Assembly (NCBI GenBank): GCA_024276815.1
Contig: JAJRWM010000024.1
Span: 1-5,172, forward strand
Direction: 5' to 3'
Length of the DNA: 5,172 nucleotides
Source of the DNA: a bacterium
GTDB lineage: Bacteria; JACRDZ01; JAJRWM01
In this document: piece by piece, positions 1 through 5,172 of the stretch
How the letters are laid out: the number at the start of each line of letters is the position of its first letter
Numbering within the stretch: position 1 is the first letter of the stretch
Notes under the pieces: model-generated
Database searches by the model: none
What the model was told of the DNA's origin: nothing
What the model saw: the letters and a program-made list of their open reading frames with translations, nothing else
Position numbers and translations under genes: made by a program

Positions 1-1
1 G

Positions 2-46
2 GAAATGCCAACCGCGTCAGACAAGATCATTCCCTTTCATCCGGAA
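2..46 (+). other. Possible tail of an upstream A-type Ig-like module
   Basis: The first residues, EMPTASDK, resemble the stretch after the D-x-x-G-N motif at the end of module A6, where EMAPASGIK follows GN (1668-1676). The Met-to-Trp distance to the next module (M2 to W64, 62 residues) is inside the range seen for complete A-B pairs here (49-62, after subtracting insertions). Caveat: base 1 is G, so the preceding codon cannot be Asn, and the GN motif would have to be changed or shifted by a residue. This supports, without proving, that the array continues upstream. Confidence 0.4.
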
Positions 47-3000
47 GAGAAGCTGGGCTTTCAGGAAATACCGGTAATCGAGATCGCCGAAGGCGATTCG
101 ACCAGGGTTCGGGACATAAACTTGCGGTTAACGGCCGCCGGGGCGACTCAAATGAAATTGAGTGAGAAGGAAAACTTCCAGGACGCCGACTGGATCATGT
201 TCCAGCCGGAATTCCCCTTTAAGCTGAGCGAAGGGAACGCCAGCAAAAAGATTTTCGCTGTTTTCAAAAATGAATGGGGCTACGAATCGGCGGTTGTCAG
301 CGCCCGGACTAATTACAGCAGCGTGAAATTCAAGCGGATATTAAGCGGCGACCTGAAAGAGGACCTGGTCCTGAATGAAACGGACAACCCGGTAATGCTC
401 AAGGGAAAATTCCTGATCCCCGCGGGCAAAAAACTTACGATTAACGAAGGGGTTGAGATCCTGGTCACTTCAACCCCGGCGGAAAAGGGAAGCATGACGA
501 TCAAGGGTAGCCTGGAAGTGCGGGGAACAACCGACAAGCCCGCAACCTTCAGATCATATGAAATCAATCCCGTAGCGGGTGACTGGGAGGGCATTGTCTT
601 TAATGTTTCAGGCGAGGAAAGCGACGCGATTAGCTTCATAGAACACGCCGATATCCGGCAGGCGACCATAGGCATATCGTTAAGCTCAACCAGGGTCAGG
701 GTCGCGAACAGCGACTTCTCGGACAACCTGACCGCGCTCCTGGCGCCGGACAACAGCCTGGCGGAAATAAGCAACAACAATTTCCACGACAATTTAAATT
801 ACGCCATAGTCTGCCGTTACTCGAAACCCAAAATCACCGAGAATAAATTCACCGGTCAGCCGATCGGAGTTTGGTGCCAAAGTTCCGCTTCCCCCTACAT
901 TTCCCAAAACGTCTTTATCGCCAACCGACAAGGTCTGGTTGTTGAGGGTCTTTCATCGCCCAACATCTGGGGCAACACTTTTGTTGGCAACCTGGAAAAC
1001 GCGATCAGCGTCAAGGCTTTCTCCTCCCCCCCCTTAGCCAACAATATTATTTCTGAAAACAAGGGTGTAGGCATTAATATCGATCGCGGTTCGCCCATGA
1101 TGTACCATAACCTGATCAAAAGCAACCGGATCGGGATTCTGTGTAAAAATTATTACCGGGATTTCATGATTATGCAGAACAATATCTATGACAATGTTGA
1201 AAGCAACCTGAAGCTGGAAAACTATACCCGGAGGATCAACGCTCAACACAATTGGTGGGGCACGAAGGACCGGAAGATCATTTCCCAGTTAATCTATGAT
1301 TACAATGAAGACAAGTCGCTGGGAAAAGTTCTTTACCTGCCAACCTTTGATTATGATATCGACATCGAGTCCCGGTTAATATCCCTGGACAACGTCAAGC
1401 CGGTCATCATGGCGTACATCTACGACCAGCCGCAATTGAGCGCCCCTTTCCAGTTAACCCTGGTCGCCAGCGAATCCTTGAACAAACACGTCAAGCCCGA
1501 CATTACCCTGATAACCGAGAAAGGAAAAGAGATCAAAATCGGAAAAGACCGGGGCCGCTTCACCAACACCAACACTGAAAACGATACTTATCTGGCGCCG
1601 GCGGTAACGCTCGATCCTGAGGATGGCGGTTATTTTTCCATCAAGGTGGAACGGTTACGGGATTTGACCGGCAACGTTTTGGAGCCGGTCAACACGGAGA
1701 AGTTTTATTTTGAGACAGCGATCGCCACCAAAGGGGGAAATTACGCGAAGGAGCAAAAGGTCGAATTGCTGCTCTATTACAAGGACGCCGAGAAAATGCG
1801 GATCGGTCAGAGAAGCGACCTGACCGACGCTGAGTGGCTACCGTTTCAAAGTCCTTATTCTTTTGAATTGTCGCCGGGCGACGGCCTCAAAACGATTTAT
1901 GTGCAGTTCCTGGATGCCGCCGGCCAACGAAGCGCGGTCAAGCAACTTAATTTAACCCTGGACACCAAGGGGCCGGAAAGAATCTCGGAGGAACATCCCG
2001 TCCCGCGACCGGAAACTCCCTTCTTTTTATCGTTAACGTTCAATGAAACGCTGGACATCAAGCAGGCCCCTAAAATCACCCTGATCGCCGAAAACGGCAA
2101 GGAACTGGCGATCCCCCAGGGCGGGGAATTTTCCAAATCCAAGCTGCCTAACGATACTTTTACCACGCCATCATTTTTATTGCCGCTGGACATGGGCGGT
2201 CAGATCCGGGTTGACATCAAGAACCTGTTCGACCTGGCCGGCAATCCCTACCAGGGATATTATTATTATTTCGATTTTGACACCAAGGCGCCCCTGGCCA
2301 GTGAAATCTCTTTGCGCGCCGAAGGCAAGCGCACTGTTTACGCGAACTCGTACGACATTGAGTTGGACCTGGGCGAAGTCCTTGACGCCACAGAAATGTT
2401 AATCAGCTCCCAGCCTAACTTCGCCGACGCGGAATGGCAGCCTTTCAAACCGCTGTATTCTTTATCCGTGCTGCCGCCGGAAGGCAAGAAAATGCTGTTC
2501 CTTAAATTCAGGGACGCGGTCGGCAACACCACGCCGCCGACTTCCTTTGTCTTTACCGTGGACACAACTGAACCGGAAATAATGGACTATATCTATCCCG
2601 ACCCGGCAAAAGTCAATGAAACGTTCAGCATCGCCCTGGTTTTCAACGAATCGTTGCGCAATTCAGTCAAGCCCAGGGTCAGCCTGCTGAGCACCGGCGG
2701 AGTGACCCCCGTTTTCCCCTCCAACGGTTCTTTCAGCGCCACAAACCGGCAGAACGACACCTATACGACCCCTCCGATAACGCTGACCAGGGAAATGGCC
2801 GGCGGGTTAACGATCAAGGTGGAGGGAGCGCGGGACCTGAGCGGTAACACGATGCTGTTATCGACCGAGGAAACTTTTAACCTCGACATTATTCCGCCGG
2901 AATTCGAACGACTGGACGTCGAGCCTAAAATCACCAACCAAAGACAGGTAACGCTGTTTTTAAGCGCGACCGGAGCGGACGAGGCGATCATTTCGGAAGA

Positions 3001-5172
3001 CCCTGATTTTTCCGAATCCGAAAAAATTTCCTACCAGCTTGTCGTGAGCAGCGTGGACCCTTTCAGCCTGGATATCATGGCGGAGTTGCTGGCCGAAAAG
3101 ATGCAGAACATTGATGGTTTTAATTCCATGAGCTTAATGTCCAAGCTGCGCGCCTTACCGGGACTCTTCGTCGAAATCGACAACCAAGAGCAGCTTGAGG
3201 GAATCAAGCAAATCTTCGATGATTACGACGCTGTTTCAACAATCTACAAAAAGGAAGGGGCCTGGCAATTCTTTTCCGACCGGCTGACCTACGAATTCTC
3301 GGAGGGCGACGGTGAGAAAACGATCTACGTGAACGTTCGGGACGCCGCCGACAACCGCCCGGAGAAACCGCTCTCGGTTAAAGTAATCTATGACACCAAA
3401 CAACCTCAGATTGTTCAGTATGATTACCCTGAAACCGTACGCCTGGAAGAACCGTTCCGGATAACAATCAAAACTGACAAGCACATGGACCCCTCTTTCC
3501 GGCCCTCGATTGTTTTCACTTCCCCCAACGGCGAGACTCAGCAGATACCGGCTTCCGGCGCCTTCAGCACGAGTGAAAACAACAACGATGTTTACACTTC
3601 GCCGGAGATTGTTTTAAGCCGCATACTCGGCGCCGGGGAACTGAGCTTCACCGTCAAGGGATTACGGGATTTTTTAGGCAACCGGATGGTCGAGGCGTCC
3701 CCCCAAAAGATTAATTACGACACCAACTCCATTTACGGAACAGCCATCGCCCTGGAGGAATGGTACTTCACCAACTCCCGCGACGTTCATCTGGTCTTGA
3801 ACTCCCCCGGCGCCAAATATATGATGTTAAGTGAAAGTGAGGATTTCGCCGGCGCCAAATGGGAACCGTTCGCGACGAATTACCTGTTTAACATCACCCA
3901 GCCCGACGGCTACATCACGATACACGCCAAGTTCAAAACAGAAGACGGGGCCGAGAGCTCCCCGGTAAAAGCCACCACCCTGCTGGACACCCTGCATCCG
4001 AAGATTATCGGGATCAAAAACCCGCCCCCGGAAATTGGCGATGATTTCTGGCTTTCAATTCAGTTCAGCGAGTCTCTCAACCCCGACAAGCTCCCCGTGG
4101 TTATTTTACGCAGCACCGGCCAGAGAGACCCGATTGTACCTCTTAACGGCCGATTTACCACGACCAGGCAGCCCAACGACACTTATCTTACGCCCAGGAT
4201 TACCCTGGACCGTTTCATGCTGGGCCGGTTTATAATCATTGTCAAGGAAGCCGAGGACATTCACCATAACGTGATGAACATCGCGACCGAAAGACTTTTT
4301 GATTTCAAGGTTCAGTGGCTTTCTTTGGCGCCGGTAGTGGTCAAGGAAGGGGAATATGTTAACAAAAAAGATATCCACCTGATCTTAAGCCCGTATCAGA
4401 CAGCGGACTGGGTGAGAATTTCAGAGCAAAAGGACTTCCCTGAATACAAAAACGCCGAAGAAGGAGAAGACCCCAGCACCGCGGAATGGGATATTTTCGC
4501 CAAAGAGGTTCCCTTCACGCTGGCCAACGATCCGGAAAAAACCGCGAAAGTCAGCAAGATGGACAAATTCAAGGCCAAATACGGTCGCAAGGTTATCGTT
4601 GAGGGAGAACGCACCATCTATGTGAAATTCCGCGCCGAGGTCGCTGAAGTCGGACCAGGGAAAATAACCCGCAAGATGGTTGTCTCTGACAAACCTTTCA
4701 CGGCCAAGGTTATCCTGGACCTCACTCCGCCCAAGATTAAAAACTACTCTTTCCCCAGGCCGCAGGTCGGTAAACCTTTTCAGGTGCGGCTAACTTTTAA
4801 CGAGTCATTGTCCTCCAAACAGGAACCCCAGTTGGCAATCACCACCGACCGGGGCGAAAGGTTCGAATTCCCCCCGGGGGGCTTCTTCCAGACCAGGGAA
4901 AAGCCCAATGACACTTACCTGAGCGCGCCCTTATCGATTTCTGCCAGGATCAAGGGCTTGCCTCAACTCGAAGTCAAGGGTTTCGCTGACTTTGCCGGTA
5001 ACGAGATGGCCCCGGCCTCCGGCATCAAGCCCAGCGGTGTCAGTATCATCGAGGGTCGTTACAGCGCGAACCGCAAGATACATTTATTCCTCAACCTGGA
5101 AGATATCGCCAGCGTTCAAATCAGTGAAGACCCAACCTTTGCCGAAGCTCCCTGGCAGCCTTGGCAGGAAAC
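2..5172 (+). CDS. Giant modular secreted/surface protein (beta-helix plus alternating Ig-like repeats), partial at both ends
   Basis: I translated the frame starting at base 2 through the whole window: 1,723 sense codons, no stop, and two spare bases at the end. The order is a B-type Ig-like module (28-102), a right-handed beta-helix (103-455), then A and B Ig-like modules alternating from 464 to the window end. Family knowledge: such proteins are exported and act as adhesins, stalks or carbohydrate-binding scaffolds. Only three cysteines occur (271, 292, 381), which suits an extracellular protein. The signal peptide and any anchor must lie outside the window. The ATG at base 5 is not a credible start: no leader-like sequence follows it, and only four bases precede it. 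No enzymatic motif was recognised. Frame and coding use are continuous throughout, with no sign of a frameshift. The reading frame is near certain; the function is a guess at the level of surface protein. Confidence 0.95.
83..307 (+). other. B-type Ig-like module B0 (upstream of the beta-helix)
   Basis: Residues 28-102. The order of landmarks is a first strand (INLRLTAAG, 39-47), MKLSEKENFQDADW (51-64), then KKIFAVFKNEWG (82-93). The Phe-to-Trp spacing is 5 residues (F59, W64). Trp to the aromatic of the 'KTIYV'-equivalent strand is 21 residues (W64 to F85), identical to B1-B4 once insertions are discounted. Like the other B modules it should fold as a beta-sandwich. It is the only complete copy not ending in a DTxxP-type linker: it runs instead into the N-terminal cap of the beta-helix. 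Confidence 0.7.
308..1366 (+). other. Right-handed parallel beta-helix domain (NosD / PbH1-like)
   Basis: Residues 103-455. The start has the usual cap pattern: a strand with LTINEGVEILV (145-155), MTIKGSLEVRGTTDKPATF (165-183), then DWEGIVF (194-200). Next come about nine rungs whose first inward strand begins at 224, 244, 268, 289, 311, 334, 357, 378 and 402, a period of 20-24 residues. Each has a short G/A-hydrophobic strand, a polar turn and an N-x-F/I-x-x-N type stretch (for example NNNFHDN 258-264, NTFVGN 325-330, NNIYDN 393-398). The domain ends with an NWWG tail. Family knowledge: this fold occurs in polysaccharide lyases, epimerases, NosD-type proteins and adhesins. I see no recognisable catalytic set, so an enzymatic role cannot be claimed. 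Three Cys sit at equivalent rung positions (271, 292, 381). Confidence 0.88.
1223..1366 (+). other. Beta-helix C-terminal NWWG tail
   Basis: Residues 409-455. AQHNWWGTKD (414-423) is followed by LIYDYNEDKSLGKVLYLPTF (430-449). The combination of N-W-W-G, then I-Y-D-x-x-x-D and G-K-V-x-Y-x-P, is a familiar closing segment of bacterial parallel beta-helix domains. It marks the boundary between the helix and the Ig-like array. The remaining residues to about 463 are linker. Confidence 0.75.
1391..1711 (+). repeat. A-type Ig-like module A1
   Basis: Residues 464-570, the first A module after the helix. Landmarks: ASESLN (489-494), KPDITLI (498-504), a G-R-F strand (518-520), NDTYL (527-531), FSIKV (545-549) and RDLTGN (553-558). 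The Glu of ESL to the Tyr of NDTY is 39 residues (38 in the other copies), and that Tyr to the Asn of GN is 28. The pattern resembles the bacterial Ig-like domain class of SbsA/Big_5 type, a beta-sandwich of surface proteins. The family assignment is from recognition only. Confidence 0.75.
1712..1969 (+). repeat. B-type Ig-like module B1
   Basis: Residues 571-656. Landmarks: VELLLYY (587-593), DAEWLPF (609-615), GDGLKTIYVQFLDAAG (626-641) and the end linker LDTKGP (653-658). L607 takes the place of the usual Phe. W612 to Y633 is 21 residues, the standard B spacing. It joins A2 directly through the DTKGP linker. The DT-x-x-P ending is common in arrays of extracellular Ig-like or fibronectin-like domains. 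Confidence 0.75.
1970..2281 (+). repeat. A-type Ig-like module A2
   Basis: Residues 657-760. Landmarks: LTFNETL (678-684), KITLIAENGKEL (691-702), GGEFSKSKLPNDTF (707-720), IRVDI (735-739) and FDLAGN (743-748). NDTF replaces NDTY, a conservative change. Spacing from the Glu to the aromatic residue is 38 and from there to Asn 28, as in other copies. It ends in the tyrosine-rich strand GYYYYFDFDT (752-761), which leads into B2. Confidence 0.74.
2282..2569 (+). repeat. B-type Ig-like module B2
   Basis: Residues 761-856. After the DTKAP linker (760-764) the landmarks are YDIELDL (784-790), MLISSQPNFADAEWQPF (799-815), GKKMLFLKFRDAVGN (828-842) and FTVDTTEP (851-858). F807 to W812 is 5 residues and W812 to F833 is 21, so this is a clean, insertion-free copy. 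It is a good reference for aligning the expanded copies B3 and B5. Confidence 0.76.
2570..2893 (+). repeat. A-type Ig-like module A3
   Basis: Residues 857-964. Landmarks: FSIALVFNESL (875-885), KPRVSLLSTGG (890-900), GSFSATNRQNDTYTTP (909-924), LTIKVEGARDLSGNTM (936-951). E883 to Y921 is 38 residues and Y921 to N949 is 28. It is close to the consensus of the A family in this protein and is followed by B3, the module with the large nested insertion. Confidence 0.77.
2894..3397 (+). repeat. B-type Ig-like module B3, split by a nested domain
   Basis: Residues 965-1132, 168 residues where intact copies have about 90. The first half reads VTLFLSATGADEAIISEDPD (983-1002) with F1003. The second half resumes at AWQFFSDRLTYEFSEGDGEK (1087-1106), then TIYVNVRDAADN (1107-1118) and the linker YDTKQP (1130-1135). 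F1003 to W1088 is 85 residues where intact copies have 5, so about 80 residues are inserted in this loop. W1088 to Y1109 is the standard 21, which shows that the host module is otherwise intact. Confidence 0.75.
3014..3259 (+). other. Nested alpha/beta domain, resembling a subtilisin propeptide / inhibitor I9 fold
   Basis: Residues about 1005-1086, inserted in the Phe-Trp loop of B3. Predicted by eye: strand ISYQLVVSSV (1009-1018), amphipathic helix FSLDIMAELLAEKMQ (1021-1035), strand SMSLMSKLRALPG (1042-1054), strand LFVEID (1055-1060), helix QEQLEGIKQIFDDYD (1062-1076) and strand AVSTIYKK (1077-1084). This beta-alpha-beta-beta-alpha-beta order, with a 'LPGLxVEI ... LEGI ... AVSTIYK' tail, is what propeptides and inhibitors of subtilisin-like proteases look like. 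No protease catalytic domain is present in the window, so it cannot be a propeptide for a protease in this segment. Alternatives are another ferredoxin-like fold or an unrelated interaction domain. The insertion itself is clear; the family is a moderate-confidence guess. Confidence 0.5.
3398..3724 (+). repeat. A-type Ig-like module A4 (divergent)
   Basis: Residues 1133-1241. Landmarks: QPQIVQYDYPE (1134-1144), FRITIKTDKHMDP (1152-1164) in place of the FNESL strand, GAFSTS (1186-1191), NNDVY (1194-1198), LSFTVKGLRDFLGNRM (1214-1229). It lacks the Glu-Ser-Leu motif, and Val replaces the Thr of NDTY. The NDTY-equivalent Tyr to GN spacing is 29 residues, not 28. It remains recognisable by order and spacing. 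It directly follows the module with the nested domain. Confidence 0.7.
3725..3991 (+). repeat. B-type Ig-like module B4
   Basis: Residues 1242-1330. Landmarks: RDVHLVLNSPGAKYMMLSES (1260-1279), EDFAGAKWEPF (1280-1290), GYITIHAKFKTEDG (1303-1316) and the linker LDTLHP (1328-1333). F1282 to W1287 is 5 residues, and Trp to the aromatic-equivalent position (H1308) is 21. The usual 'RDAAGN' is replaced by KTEDGAES, so the final turn has diverged, but no residues are inserted. Confidence 0.72.
3992..4321 (+). repeat. A-type Ig-like module A5
   Basis: Residues 1331-1440. Landmarks: FWLSIQFSESLN (1349-1360), LPVVILRSTGQ (1364-1374), NGRFTTTRQPNDTYLTP (1382-1398), FIIIVKEAEDIHHNVM (1410-1425). E1357 to Y1395 is 38 residues and Y1395 to N1423 is 28. 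The conserved Gly of the D-x-x-G-N turn is His (1422), the only such change among the A modules. The linker to B5 has no DT-x-x-P motif, as is usual for A-to-B joints here. Confidence 0.73.
4322..4726 (+). repeat. B-type Ig-like module B5, expanded
   Basis: Residues 1441-1575, about 135 residues against about 90 for intact copies. Landmarks: KDIHLIL (1456-1462), WVRISEQKDF (1470-1479), TAEWDIF (1493-1499), GERTIYVKFRA (1535-1545) and LDLTPP (1572-1577). F1479 to W1496 is 17 residues (5 in intact copies), and W1496 to Y1540 is 44 (21 in intact copies). This gives insertions of about 12 and 23 residues. The inserted stretches are strongly charged (EYKNAEEGEDPS; KTAKVSKMDKFKAKYGRK) and look like solvent-exposed loops, not a folded domain. 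A longer tail after the 'IYVKF' strand is also present. Confidence 0.7.
4727..5041 (+). repeat. A-type Ig-like module A6
   Basis: Residues 1576-1680. Landmarks: FQVRLTFNESL (1593-1603), PQLAITTDRGE (1609-1619), GGFFQTREKPNDTYLSAP (1626-1643), LEVKGFADFAGNEM (1656-1669). E1601 to Y1639 is 38 residues and Y1639 to N1667 is 28. It is close to the family consensus. The run of Pro-Pro-Gly-Gly (1624-1627) is encoded by the CCCCCCGGGGGG palindrome at bases 4870-4881. Confidence 0.75.
5042..5172 (+). repeat. B-type Ig-like module B6, cut by the window end
   Basis: Residues 1681-1723. The first half of a B module is visible: RKIHLFLNLEDIASVQISED (1691-1710), then PTFAEAPWQPWQE (1711-1723). F1713 to W1718 is 5 residues, the intact spacing. 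The 'GxKTIYV' strand and DTxxP linker should follow beyond the window, so the array very probably continues downstream. Confidence 0.72.

Noticed and set aside
5-7. ATG at base 5 as the start of the gene
   Set aside because: No signal peptide follows, although the product is clearly of extracellular type. Too few bases precede it to show a ribosome binding site, and the residues resemble the end of an A module.
313-792. Minus-strand open frame of 159 codons
   Set aside because: It lies wholly antisense to the beta-helix coding frame. Its translation has no recognisable domain, and it is rich in Ser and Leu as expected from the complement of this coding sequence.
1021-1036. Frameshift at the run of eight C
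   Set aside because: Beta-helix rungs continue in the same frame on both sides with the normal 20-24 residue period.
308-1366. Beta-helix as a pectate lyase, epimerase or other enzyme
   Set aside because: The fold is recognisable, but I could find no catalytic motif of a named lyase, epimerase or hydrolase family, so no activity is assigned.
2211-2402. Plus-strand open frames in another frame, here and at 4035-4235
   Set aside because: They overlap the conserved A2/B2 and A5 modules in the main frame, and their translations are low-complexity shadows with no motif.
3014-3259. A complete subtilisin-like protease around the I9-like segment
   Set aside because: No Asp, His and Ser catalytic motifs (such as HGT or GTSMA) appear anywhere in the window. 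The sequence after the segment is the second half of B3.
4106-4378. Minus-strand open frame of 90 codons, and similar short ones at 895-1125, 1034-1249, 1897-2193, 2338-2565, 2761-2991, 3236-3484 and 4396-4617
   Set aside because: All are antisense to clear Ig-like or beta-helix modules, with no recognisable motifs. Treated as shadows.
4870-4881. GC palindrome as a terminator
   Set aside because: It has no loop and no T tract, and lies in the middle of a conserved module whose frame continues.

Overview
The whole window lies inside one protein-coding gene. Frame 2 of the + strand is open from base 2 to the last base: 1,723 complete codons, with no stop, no credible start, and no intergenic DNA. 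No promoter, ribosome binding site, terminator, RNA gene, mobile element or CRISPR array is visible. The other open frames on both strands are shadows of this gene. Below, residue 1 is the codon at bases 2-4.

Layout: (1) residues 1-102 hold a possible tail of an upstream Ig-like module and one complete B-type module (B0). (2) Residues 103-455 form a right-handed parallel beta-helix with about nine countable rungs of 20-24 residues, closed by an NWWG tail. (3) Residues 464-1723 form an alternating array of two Ig-like modules, A1-B1-A2-B2-A3-B3-A4-B4-A5-B5-A6-B6, cut by the window end inside B6. A modules (about 105 residues) carry FNESL, NDTY and D-x-x-G-N-x-M landmarks. B modules (about 90 residues) carry a landmark near 'ISEDPxFAxAEW' followed by 'GxKTIYVxFRDAAGN', and most end in a 'DTxxP' linker. 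Landmark spacing within each module type is almost invariant even though the sequences have diverged, so this is an old, selected architecture and not a recent tandem duplication.

The most unusual feature is in B3. About 80 extra residues (about 1005-1086) sit in one surface loop of the Ig-like module and have the strand-helix-strand-strand-helix-strand pattern and sequence flavour of a subtilisin-propeptide / peptidase inhibitor I9-like domain. No protease domain is present in the window. B5 is also expanded, by about 12 residues in the same loop and about 23 in the next one. This marks these loops as tolerant of insertions.

The likely product is a very large secreted or surface-anchored bacterial protein: a beta-helix carried on a long Ig-like stalk, with only three cysteines, all in the helix. 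A role in adhesion or in binding polysaccharide or partner proteins is inference. No catalytic site was recognised. Long uninterrupted coding with mid-range GC indicates a bacterium. Similar giant modular proteins are known from uncultured phyla such as Omnitrophota and Margulisbacteria, but the taxon cannot be fixed from this window.
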